Assembly (NCBI RefSeq): GCF_000956465.1
Contig: NZ_JYJA01000039.1
Location: 62,001-126,000, forward strand
Length of the DNA: 64,000 bases
Origin: Microbacterium trichothecenolyticum
GTDB lineage: Bacteria; Actinomycetota; Actinomycetes; Actinomycetales; Microbacteriaceae
Reading direction: 5' to 3'
Positions 41,762-49,058 of this stretch are shown here, piece by piece (positions within the stretch are counted from its first letter, which is position 1; each line of letters begins with the position of its first letter). The position numbers and the translations under genes were made by a program. Below the pieces are notes generated by a model. That model saw only the letters and a list, made by a program, of their open reading frames with translations, was not told the DNA's origin and made no database searches.

Positions 41762-41831
41762 GTTCTGTCCCTTCTTCATGCAGTTCAGCGGGGCTGCGGG
41801 TCCGGGGATGAGGATCCTTCGGGGCGGCTCC

Positions 41832-41853
41832 TACCGGACAACTTTGTCCGGTA
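41832..41853. promoter_or_regulatory. TetR operator between SDR and regulator genes
   Basis: TACCGGACAA (41832-41841) and TTGTCCGGTA (41844-41853) form a perfect palindrome around CT. It ends two bases before the regulator's -10 (TAGGCT, 41855-41860) and lies in the SDR 5' region. Confidence 0.85.
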
Positions 41854-41854
41854 C

Positions 41855-41860
41855 TAGGCT
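41855..41860 (+). promoter_or_regulatory. -10 element of the TetR gene at 41867
   Basis: TAGGCT ends six bases before GTG 41867; leaderless transcript predicted. Confidence 0.65.
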
Positions 41861-41866
41861 ACACCC

Positions 41867-42442
41867 GTGCCGAGCACCGCATCCCCCCGTGCGCTCCCTC
41901 GCCAGAACCGAGGCCCCGCCGCAGCCGCCGACAACCGCAAGGCGTTGATCGCTGCTGCCCGCGAGGTCTACGCCGAAGGAGGGCTTCAAGCCCCCTTCAG
42001 TGCCGTCGCCAAGCGCGCCGGAGTCGGGCAAGGAAGCCTGTACCGTCATTTCCCCGACCGCACCGCCCTCGCCGTCGCCGTCTTCGAGGACAACGTGCGC
42101 GACCTCGAGGAGTACACCGCGCCGCCCGACCGAACGATCGACGATCTGCTCGATCGCGTGGTCGATCAGGCGGTCGTGTCGACGGCGTTCATCGAGCTGA
42201 TCACCGCAGATCTCTCCGACCGCCGGGTCGCGTCGCTGGGTGCGCGATTCCAGGCGCTCGTGGAGCGTCTCGTCGCGCGTGACCGGGCCACCGGGCGCAT
42301 CGGATCGCATATCGAGACCGAGGACGTGACCCTTGCGACCGGGATGCTGGCGACCGAGCTCGCCCGCGCCGATCCGGCGCTGCGGCCCGCTGTCGCGCGC
42401 CGGGCGCGAGCGCTGTTCGCGGCGGCATTCGCGCCGCGCTGA
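41867..42442 (+). CDS. TetR-family transcriptional regulator
   Basis: A 191-residue repressor. ADNRKALIAAAREVYAEGG, then FSAVAKRAGVGQGSLYRHFPDRTAL (quoted in parts) is a standard TetR helix-turn-helix at residues ~20-68. The C-terminal domain is of the SACE_7040/YcdC-like size and carries no recognisable ligand motif. The GTG start directly after TAGGCT-N6 is used. It very likely represses the divergent SDR gene through the 41832 palindrome and also itself. SDR repressors of this layout often sense the SDR substrate. Confidence 0.9.
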   Translation: MPSTASPRALPRQNRGPAAAADNRKALIAAAREVYAEGGLQAPFSAVAKRAGVGQGSLYRHFPDRTALAVAVFEDNVRDLEEYTAPPDRTIDDLLDRVVDQAVVSTAFIELITADLSDRRVASLGARFQALVERLVARDRATGRIGSHIETEDVTLATGMLATELARADPALRPAVARRARALFAAAFAPR

Positions 42443-42471
42443 TCGGGCATCGCGCCGCGGTGATCCGGCAC

Positions 42472-42477
42472 TAGGCT
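42472..42477 (+). promoter_or_regulatory. -10 element of the DUF7882-type gene
   Basis: TAGGCT ends six bases before ATG 42484; leaderless start. Confidence 0.6.
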
Positions 42478-42483
42478 CCTGGC

Positions 42484-42804
42484 ATGGGCCGGTTCATCTA
42501 CGACACCAACGCCAACTCGGTCGACATCGACGACCGAACGCTGGCGCATCTTCGCATCGTGATGATGAACAAGCTGCGCCGCTCCGAGCCGTTCATGTTC
42601 GACGTCGAGATCGGTGACGGCAGCGGCCGGAGAAGCTTCTGGATCCACCCTTCGGTGCCGATCCAGTTCCACTTCTTCGGCAGCCGTCAGCCGCGCATCA
42701 ACCGCACCTGGATCGAGCAGCTGATGCTTGCGGCGAGTGGGCCGTCAGGCCTCACGATCCTGCCAGAGCCCGCGGAGGACGAGACACCGCCGGCGGAGGG
42801 CTGA
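42484..42804 (+). CDS. DUF7882-type small protein, paralogue 1
   Basis: A 106-residue cytosolic protein. Shared family features: MGRFIYD, then DIDDRTLAHLRIVMMNKLRR, a central strand block ending in FWIHPSVPIQFHFFG, and WIEQLMLAASGPSGL. Database entries for these Microbacteriaceae proteins are often named ATP-dependent DNA ligase, but no ligase motif (KxDG) is seen. The paralogue at 42808-43260 is convergent with a 3-base gap. Function unknown. Confidence 0.85.
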   Translation: MGRFIYDTNANSVDIDDRTLAHLRIVMMNKLRRSEPFMFDVEIGDGSGRRSFWIHPSVPIQFHFFGSRQPRINRTWIEQLMLAASGPSGLTILPEPAEDETPPAEG

Positions 42805-42807
42805 GCC

Positions 42808-43260
42808 CTACCCGTCCCCGTCTGGGTCGTCGGCGTCGTCGGGGGTCACTTCCGTGCCGCCGACGGTGAGGCGCTCGACGTCGAGGTGATCGACGTCCAC
42901 GTTGCCGAGCGTCACGTCGGGGGCGCCTTCCGCACCCTGCAGCACGTCGACCGGGCCGGTGTCGAAGTGCTCGGCGACGAGCATGATGCCACCGGTCGAG
43001 CTGGCCGAGTTCGCGAGCTCCTCGATCCAGGCTCGACTGAGCTCGGTGGGCTCGGGGTCGTCGAAGACGAATCGCAGCGGGATCGACGGGTGGATCCAGA
43101 TCGTGCTGCGACCGCGCGGCTGGTCGTCGGGATGCCTCCACGACACCGTGAAGCTCTCATCGCGCCGGAGCTTTGTCGCGATCACGACCTTCAGGTGCGC
43201 GAGTGCGCGGTCCTCGATGTGGATCGGCATCGCGCCGCCGCCGTAGTAGATCGTGCCCAC
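42808..43260 (-). CDS. DUF7882-type small protein, paralogue 2 with acidic tail
   Basis: A 150-residue protein aligning over ~100 residues with the convergent neighbour: IHIEDRALAHLKVVIATKLRRDESF and TIWIHPSIPLRFVFDD, WIEELANSASSTGG. It carries an extra C-terminal ~45 residues, Asp-rich (TPDDADDPDGDG) and without known motif. GTG 43260 follows a minus-strand TATGGT (43272-43267) by six bases, so it is probably leaderless. Function unknown; no ligase motif. Confidence 0.85.
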   Translation of the reverse strand: MGTIYYGGGAMPIHIEDRALAHLKVVIATKLRRDESFTVSWRHPDDQPRGRSTIWIHPSIPLRFVFDDPEPTELSRAWIEELANSASSTGGIMLVAEHFDTGPVDVLQGAEGAPDVTLGNVDVDHLDVERLTVGGTEVTPDDADDPDGDG

Positions 43261-43266
43261 GCGCCT

Positions 43267-43272
43267 ACCATA
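43267..43272 (-). promoter_or_regulatory. -10 element of DUF7882 paralogue 2
   Basis: TATGGT read on the minus strand, six bases before GTG 43260. Confidence 0.55.
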
Positions 43273-43282
43273 GCCCCCGTCG

Positions 43283-44704
43283 TCAGAGTCGCGTCCACGC
43301 CTCTGTGAGGACGCTGCGGAGGATCTGCTCGATCTCGTCGAACTCCTTCGGCCCGATCGTCAGGGGCGGGGCGAGCTGGATGACCGGGTCGCCGCGGTCG
43401 TCGGCGCGGCAGTAGAGCCCGGCGTCGAACAGCGCCTTCGACAGGAACCCGCGCAGCAGCCGCTCGGACTCGTCGTCGTCGAAGGTCTCCTTCGTCGCCT
43501 TGTCCTTCACCAGCTCGATGCCGAAGAAGTAGCCGTCGCCGCGCACATCGCCGACGATCGGCAGATCGGTGAGCTTCTCGAGGGTCGAGCGGAACAGCGG
43601 CGAGTTCTCGCGCACGTGCTCGTTGAGGCCCTCCTCCTCGAAGATGTCGAGGTTCTCGAGCGCGACGGCGGCCGAGACCGGGTGACCTCCGAAGGTGTAG
43701 CCGTGGTAGAACGCGCGGTCGCCGTGGGCGAACGGCTCGTAGATCCTGTCGCTCACGATGGTGGCGCCGATCGGCGAGTAGCCGCTGGTCATGGCCTTGG
43801 CGCACGTGATCATGTCGGGGACGTAGCCGTAGGCGTCGCACGCGAACATGTGGCCGATGCGGCCGAAGGCGCAGATCACCTCGTCCGACACGAGCAGCAC
43901 GTCGTACTTGTCGCAGATCTGGCGCACCCGCTGGAAGTATCCGGGAGGCGGCGGGAAGCAGCCGCCGGAGTTCTGCACGGGCTCGAGGAAGACGGCGGCG
44001 ACGGTGTCGGGCCCTTCGAAGAGGATCATCTCCTCGATGCGGTCGGCGGCCCAGACGCCGAACTCCTCGAGGCTGCCGGACGGCGCACCCATGTCGTCGG
44101 CTCGGTAGAAGTTGGTGTTGGGCACGCGGAAGCCGCCCGGGGTCACCGGCTCGAACATCGACTTCATGGCCGGGATGCCGGTGATCGCGAGCGCACCCTG
44201 GGGCGTGCCGTGATAGGCCACCGAGCGCGAGATCACCTTGTGCTTGGTCGGCTGACCCTGGATCTTCCAGTAGTACTTGGCGAGCTTGAACGCGGTCTCG
44301 ACGGCCTCGCCGCCGCCGGTGGAGAAGAACACCTTGTTGAGGTCGCCGGGCGCGTAGTCGGCGAGGCGGTCGGCGAGCTCGATCGCGGCGGGGTGCGCGT
44401 ACGACCAGATCGGGAAGAAGGCGAGCTGCTCGGCCTGCTTCGCTGCGACCTCGGCGAGGCGCTTGCGGCCGTGGCCCGCGGCGACGACGAACAGGCCGGC
44501 GAGGCCGTCGATGTACTGCTTGCCCCGCGAGTCCCAGATGTGGTGGCCTTCGCCCTTGACGATGATCGGGACCCCCGGTCCGTCGGTCATCACCGACTGG
44601 CGGGCGAAGTGCATCCACAGGTGGTCCTTGGCCATCTGCTGCAGCTCCGCTTCACTCCTCGCGGGGCGGTTGGTGCGGGCCTGGGATTCGGTCGTGATCG
44701 ACAT
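43283..44704 (-). CDS. Class III (omega) aminotransferase
   Basis: A 473-residue fold-type I PLP aminotransferase. FSTGGGEAVETAFKLAKYY (residues ~117-135) is the phosphate-binding segment, LLVSDEVICAFGRIGHMFACD the PLP-Asp segment, ITCAKAMTSGYSPIGA carries the PLP lysine Lys303, and YTFGGHPVSAAVALENL follows (segments shortened). Likely omega-amino acid or diamine:pyruvate transaminase; beta-alanine or GABA-type substrates are possible. ATG 44704 has GGAAGG. No aldehyde dehydrogenase or permease partner stands next to it, so the pathway is unclear. Confidence 0.9.
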   Translation of the reverse strand: MSITTESQARTNRPARSEAELQQMAKDHLWMHFARQSVMTDGPGVPIIVKGEGHHIWDSRGKQYIDGLAGLFVVAAGHGRKRLAEVAAKQAEQLAFFPIWSYAHPAAIELADRLADYAPGDLNKVFFSTGGGEAVETAFKLAKYYWKIQGQPTKHKVISRSVAYHGTPQGALAITGIPAMKSMFEPVTPGGFRVPNTNFYRADDMGAPSGSLEEFGVWAADRIEEMILFEGPDTVAAVFLEPVQNSGGCFPPPPGYFQRVRQICDKYDVLLVSDEVICAFGRIGHMFACDAYGYVPDMITCAKAMTSGYSPIGATIVSDRIYEPFAHGDRAFYHGYTFGGHPVSAAVALENLDIFEEEGLNEHVRENSPLFRSTLEKLTDLPIVGDVRGDGYFFGIELVKDKATKETFDDDESERLLRGFLSKALFDAGLYCRADDRGDPVIQLAPPLTIGPKEFDEIEQILRSVLTEAWTRL

Positions 44705-44810
44705 GTGGAGCCTTCCGTCAGACTGGTCCCACGCTACTCGCGTGCCCCGTGCGCCGACATGCGACGTTTCGTCCGGTTCGGATGCCGCGGCCACCGGTCC
44801 GTCCGGATCG

Positions 44811-45809
44811 TCAGGTCGAGCCGCGCTCGATGAGCTGCGTGGGCAGGACGATCGGCGACGGCGGCAGGGGAGCGCCGGCCGCAGCCTGGGCGAGGGCGGT
44901 CACGGCGGCCGCGGCCATCTCGCGGATCGGCTGACGCACCGTCGTGAGGGGCGGTGTCAGCCACCGCGCCCCGCGCAGGTCGTCGAAACCCACGACGAGG
45001 ACGTCGTCGGGGATGCGGCGCCCGGTCGCCGCGGCCGCGGCGTACACGCCGGCCGCCATTTCGTCGGTGCAGGCGAAGACGCCCAGCCGTTCGCCGGCAT
45101 GCAGGCCGTGCAACAGGGGGAGTGCCGCCTCGCGCGCCGCCGCGCCGCCCCAGTCCGCCTGCACCGCGACGAGGTCGGCGTCGGGGGCGGCCAGGCGCAG
45201 CCCCTCGCGGAAGCCCGCGTTCCGCGCGCGGCCGTACCGGTACGGCGGCGAGCCGAGCACGATCGCGAACCTCGTCGCGCCGCGATCGGCGAGGTGGGTC
45301 GCCGCCGCGAACGCGCCGTCGCGGTCCGTCGTGCGCACGCTGGTGAGCCCGCGGGAGGTCTCGGCCTGCGGATCCATCAGCACGACCGGGATCTCCGCAT
45401 CGGTGATCGCGGCCAGTTGCGATGCCGTCGGCGAGATGAGCCCGAGCACGACACCCGCCGAGCCGCGTCGGCGGATGCGCATCGGCCAGTCATCGTCGGG
45501 GGTGTCGCGTTCCTCGGTGAGCACGAGGTCATAGCCCGCGGCGGCGGCGGCGCTGCGCGCGCCGGCGGTCACCTCGTCGGAGTAGGCGTTGTGATACGAG
45601 CCCAGCACGAGGTCGAGGAGGCGCGCGGCGCCGGCGGGGCGCCCACCGGCCGCGGGATCGCGGGTGTACCCCAGCACACGCGCAGCGGCCAGCACACGGC
45701 GCCGCGTCGCGGGCGCGAGGTCGCCGCGGCCCGACAACGCCCTCGACGCCGTGCCGACGCTCACCCCGGCCTCGGCCGCGACATCGTCGAGAGTCACTCG
45801 GGCAGGCAC
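44811..45809 (-). CDS. LacI-family transcriptional regulator
   Basis: A 332-residue repressor. VTLDDVAAEAGVSVGTASRALSG at residues ~4-26 (quoted in part) is the helix-turn-helix/hinge start; the sensor domain continues with LLDLVLGSYHNAYSDEV and VVGFDDLRGARWLTPPLTTV. The GTG at 45809 is where LacI homology begins; the frame is open much further upstream through the complement of the next gene. It is divergent from the Gfo/Idh-ThuA-Gfo/Idh operon, which it probably controls. Confidence 0.88.
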   Translation of the reverse strand: MPARVTLDDVAAEAGVSVGTASRALSGRGDLAPATRRRVLAAARVLGYTRDPAAGGRPAGAARLLDLVLGSYHNAYSDEVTAGARSAAAAAGYDLVLTEERDTPDDDWPMRIRRRGSAGVVLGLISPTASQLAAITDAEIPVVLMDPQAETSRGLTSVRTTDRDGAFAAATHLADRGATRFAIVLGSPPYRYGRARNAGFREGLRLAAPDADLVAVQADWGGAAAREAALPLLHGLHAGERLGVFACTDEMAAGVYAAAAATGRRIPDDVLVVGFDDLRGARWLTPPLTTVRQPIREMAAAAVTALAQAAAGAPLPPSPIVLPTQLIERGST

Positions 45810-45819
45810 CCGACCAGTT

Positions 45820-45860
45820 TTGCGCAAGATCCTCGACCGATGCCAGCGCCGATGGCATCG
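45820..45860. promoter_or_regulatory. Candidate LacI operators upstream of the second dehydrogenase operon
   Basis: TTGCGCAA (45820-45827) is a perfect palindrome with a central CG. A further inverted repeat CGATGCC/GGCATCG lies at 45838-45844 and 45854-45860. Either could bind the divergent LacI protein. Confidence 0.45.
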
Positions 45861-45884
45861 TCGGTTTCGGAAAGGGCCACAACG

Positions 45885-47099
45885 ATGACGACGACGACAT
45901 CTCCGCTGCGGATCGCGCTGATCGGCACCGGCTTCATGGGCCGGATGCACACGCAGGCCTGGCGCACCGCGCCGCACTTCTTCGACCTTCCGCTCGCGCC
46001 GCGGCCGGCGCTGCTCGTCGGCCATCGCGCCGACGCCACGGCCGAGGCCGCCGCGCGCTGGGAGTGGCCCGAACACGGCGTCGACTGGCGCGAAGCCGTC
46101 GAGAGCGACGACATCGACGCGATCGACATCTGCACCCCCGGCGACACCCACGCCGAGATCGCGCTCGCCGCCCTCGCCGCCGGCAAGCACGTCCTGTGCG
46201 AGAAGCCCCTCGCGAACTCGGTCGCCGAAGCGCAGGAGATGACGGATGCCGCGGCCGCGGCATCTGCTCAGTCCGGCACGGTCGCGATGTGCGGCTTCAG
46301 CTACCGCCGCACACCGGCGCTCGCGCTCGCCCGCCGGCTCATCGAGGAGGGGCGCATCGGCGAGATCCGGCACGTGCGCGCGCAGTATCTGCAGGACTGG
46401 CTGAGCGACCCCGACTCGCCCCACACCTGGCGGCTCGACCGGGATCGCGCGGGCTCCGGCGCCCTCGGCGACATCGGCGCGCACAGCATCGACACCGCGC
46501 AATGGCTCGCCGGTCAGCACATCGAGGCGGTGTCGGCCACGATGCGCACGTTCGTCACGTCTCGGCCCCGGCGCTCGGCGGTCGAGGGGCTCGGCGGTGT
46601 CGCGGCCGACACGTCCGACCGGCTGCCGGTGACCGTCGACGACGCCGCGGCGTTCACCGCGCGCTTCGACGGCGGTGCGCTCGGCGTCTTCGAGGCCACG
46701 AGGATGGCGACCGGCCGCCGCAACGCCAACCGCGTCGAGATCAACGGCGACCGCGGCGCGATCGCGTTCGACTTCGAGCGCATGAACGAGCTCGAGGTGT
46801 ACGACGCCGCTGCCGATGCCGCGCAGGGCTTCCGGCGCGTGCAGGTGACCGAGGCGCAGCATCCGTATGCCGGAGCGTGGTGGCCCGCCGGGCACGGACT
46901 CGGCTACGAGCACCTGTTCGCGCACCAGGTCGTCGACTTCGTGCGCGCGGTCGCCGGCGAGATCCCCGTGTCGCCGAGCTTCGCCGACGCCACCCAGGTC
47001 CAGCGGGTGCTCGCCGCCGTCGAGCAGAGCGCCGCGCGCGACAGCATCCTCACGCCGGTGGCATCCGCCGGCGTCGACCCCGAAGGGACTACCGCATGA
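45885..47099 (+). CDS. Gfo/Idh/MocA family oxidoreductase
   Basis: A 404-residue dehydrogenase, start ATG 45885 behind GGAAAGG. IALIGTGFMGRMHTQAW (residues ~10-26) binds NAD(P), CEKPLANSVAEA (~105-116) has the EKP lysine, YRRTPALALARRLIEEGRIGEIRHVRAQYLQDW (in parts) opens the C-domain, and GDIGAHSIDTAQWLAG has the catalytic His. Longer than IolG and related to putative dehydrogenases of plant-sugar clusters. The stop overlaps the ThuA gene (ATGA), first gene of a three-gene operon. Confidence 0.9.
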   Translation: MTTTTSPLRIALIGTGFMGRMHTQAWRTAPHFFDLPLAPRPALLVGHRADATAEAAARWEWPEHGVDWREAVESDDIDAIDICTPGDTHAEIALAALAAGKHVLCEKPLANSVAEAQEMTDAAAAASAQSGTVAMCGFSYRRTPALALARRLIEEGRIGEIRHVRAQYLQDWLSDPDSPHTWRLDRDRAGSGALGDIGAHSIDTAQWLAGQHIEAVSATMRTFVTSRPRRSAVEGLGGVAADTSDRLPVTVDDAAAFTARFDGGALGVFEATRMATGRRNANRVEINGDRGAIAFDFERMNELEVYDAAADAAQGFRRVQVTEAQHPYAGAWWPAGHGLGYEHLFAHQVVDFVRAVAGEIPVSPSFADATQVQRVLAAVEQSAARDSILTPVASAGVDPEGTTA

Positions 47100-47788
47100 C
47101 CCGCACCGCCCTCGTCGTCCGCGGCGGATGGGAAGGCCACCATCCGATCGAGGCGACCGACCTCTTCCTGCCGTTCCTCCGCTCCAGCGGCTTCGACGTG
47201 ACCGTCGAAGACGACCCCCAGGTCTACGCCGACGCCGACCGCATGGCCGCCACCGACCTCGTGCTGCAGTCCATGACGATGTCGCAGGCGTCGCACGAGG
47301 CGATCCGGGGCCTCCGCGACGCCGTCGCCGCGGGCACCGGCCTCGCCGGCTGGCACGGCGGCATCGCCGACTCGTTCCGTGCGAGCTCCGACTACCTGCA
47401 GCTCGTGGGCGGCCAGTTCGCGACGCACCCGTCGAAGCGCCCCGACGAGGTGCACGGCGACCAGACCGACAACTACCTCGACCACACCGTCGAGATCACC
47501 GACCTCGGCCGCACGCATGACATCACGGCCGGCATCGACGATTTCGCGCTCACCACCGAGCAGTACTGGGTGCTGCACGACGACCTCATCGATGTGCTGG
47601 CGACGACGACGCACCCGGTGCAGCCGTACCACCCGTGGCACCGCCCGATCACCTCGCCCGCGGTGTGGACGCGGGACTGGGGGCAGGGCCGGGTCTTCGT
47701 CTCGACGCCGGGGCACAGCCTCGACGTGCTGCAGGACGCGAACGTCCGCACCATCATCGAACGGGGGATGCTGTGGGCCGCGCGGTGA
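47096..47788 (+). CDS. ThuA-domain protein
   Basis: A 230-residue flavodoxin/glutamine-amidotransferase-like fold. VVRGGWEGHHPIEATDLF (residues ~7-24) and GTGLAGWHGGIADSFR (~80-95), GGQFATHPSKRPDE and the C-terminal VFVSTPGHSLDVL are ThuA family marks; ThuA proteins take part in trehalose/maltose or other disaccharide oxidation pathways together with Gfo/Idh dehydrogenases. Both neighbours are such dehydrogenases, overlapping by 4 bases on each side. This supports a keto-sugar pathway. Confidence 0.9.
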   Translation: MTRTALVVRGGWEGHHPIEATDLFLPFLRSSGFDVTVEDDPQVYADADRMAATDLVLQSMTMSQASHEAIRGLRDAVAAGTGLAGWHGGIADSFRASSDYLQLVGGQFATHPSKRPDEVHGDQTDNYLDHTVEITDLGRTHDITAGIDDFALTTEQYWVLHDDLIDVLATTTHPVQPYHPWHRPITSPAVWTRDWGQGRVFVSTPGHSLDVLQDANVRTIIERGMLWAAR

Positions 47789-48864
47789 CCGACATCGGGG
47801 TCGTCGGGCTCGGCGTCATCTCCCGCCAGTACCTCGACACCCTGCTTCCGGCATCGAGCGTGCGCATCGCTGCCGTGGCCGACCTCGACACGGCACGGGC
47901 CGCGGCCGTGGCGGAGGGGATCCCCGGCTGCCGCGCGCTCACGACCGCCGAGCTGCTCGAGGATCGCAGCATCCGTGCCGTCCTCAACCTCACGATCCCC
48001 GCCGCGCACGCCGAGGTCGCGCTCGCCGCCATCGCGCACGGCAAGGACGTGTACGGCGAGAAGCCGCTCGCGGCGACCTTCGCGGACGCTGCGCGGATCA
48101 CGGCTGCCGCGGCCGCCGCGGGCGTCCGCGTCGGAGGCGCGCCCGACACGGTGCTCGGCACCGGCGTGCAGACCGCGCGGGCCGCGATCGACGGCGGGCG
48201 CATCGGCCGGCCCGTGTCGGCGTCGGCGATGTGGGTCTCGGCGGGCCACGAGTCGTGGCATCCGCAGCCCGACTTCTACTATCGCGAAGGCGGCGGGCCG
48301 CTGCTGGACATGGGGCCGTACTACGTGACGTCGCTCGTGCAGCTGTTCGGACCGGTGACCGCGGTGTCGGGTGCCGCCTCGCGCTCGCGGGACGAGCGCG
48401 TGATCGGCTCGGGCCCGCGTGCGGGGGAGAGCATTCCGGTCGAGGTCGACACGCATCTCACCGGCATCCTCCATCACGCCTCGGGTGCGATCTCGACCGT
48501 CACGATGAGCTTCGACGGCGTGCGCTCGACGGCGGCGCCCATCGAGGTGCACGGCGTCGACGGGTCGCTCCTCGTGCCCGACCCGAACAACTTCGCCGGC
48601 GACGTGCAGCTGCACCCGCGCGGCGGGTCGTGGGAGACGCTCGAGCCGTCCGCCGGGTACGCCGACTCCGGGCGCGGCATCGGGCTGCTGGACCTGGTCG
48701 CGGGCGAGCGCCGTGCGAGCGGGGCGATGGCCCTGCACGTGCTCGAGATCATGACGGCGCTCGCCGCGTCCGCGGCCTCGGGTGTGCGCGAGTCCCTGCG
48801 CTCCACGGTCGAGCGTCCTGCGCTCGTGCCGTTGACACCCGCCGAGGCATGGCGGAGCCTCTGA
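47785..48864 (+). CDS. Gfo/Idh/MocA family oxidoreductase
   Basis: A 359-residue dehydrogenase, GTG 47785 overlapping the ThuA stop. IGVVGLGVISRQYLDTL (residues ~4-20), YGEKPLAATFADA (~90-102), GGAPDTVLGTGVQTARAAI and GGGPLLDMGPYYVTSLVQLFG (in parts) match the dehydrogenase at 25851 closely in layout; both have the APDTVLG-GVQT motif. The two may be diverged paralogues acting on related sugars. Last gene of the operon; the palindromic repeat copy 2 follows 49 bases later. Confidence 0.9.
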   Translation: MTDIGVVGLGVISRQYLDTLLPASSVRIAAVADLDTARAAAVAEGIPGCRALTTAELLEDRSIRAVLNLTIPAAHAEVALAAIAHGKDVYGEKPLAATFADAARITAAAAAAGVRVGGAPDTVLGTGVQTARAAIDGGRIGRPVSASAMWVSAGHESWHPQPDFYYREGGGPLLDMGPYYVTSLVQLFGPVTAVSGAASRSRDERVIGSGPRAGESIPVEVDTHLTGILHHASGAISTVTMSFDGVRSTAAPIEVHGVDGSLLVPDPNNFAGDVQLHPRGGSWETLEPSAGYADSGRGIGLLDLVAGERRASGAMALHVLEIMTALAASAASGVRESLRSTVERPALVPLTPAEAWRSL

Positions 48865-48913
48865 GGCCGAACCTGCGCGGCGGGTCGCGGCATCCGTCCT
48901 CCTCCCTGCGTGC

Positions 48914-48989
48914 TTCAACAGGTCAACCGGGGTTCTGCAGGAGCGAAGTGCGAGGTTTCGTCCTGTGGAGGGCCGGTTGACCCGTCGAG
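48914..48989. repeat. 76-bp palindromic dispersed repeat, copy 2
   Basis: Same length and design as 38841-38916. Shared left arm: CAGGTCAACCGGGGTT starts at 48919, then TGCAGGAGC; the right side has GGCCGGTTGACC. Arms are slightly diverged (TTCAAC versus TTCGAC; GACCCGTCGAG versus GACCTGTCGAA) and the loop differs, yet a CAGG...CCTG inner pair is kept in both. Confidence 0.8.
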
Positions 48990-49020
48990 CGGGGGCGGAT
49001 TGCGGACGTCAACCCAGACG

Positions 49021-49055
49021 AAGTGCCCCGAGTGCTGCACGCACTCGGGGCACTT
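49021..49055. terminator. Strong terminator after the GH3 gene
   Basis: AAGTGCCCCGAGTGC (49021-49035) and GCACTCGGGGCACTT (49041-49055) are perfect 15-bp arms with a 5-base loop, three bases beyond the GH3 stop. On the plus strand CTTTC follows, so it may also stop read-through from the left. Confidence 0.85.
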
Positions 49056-49058
49056 CTT

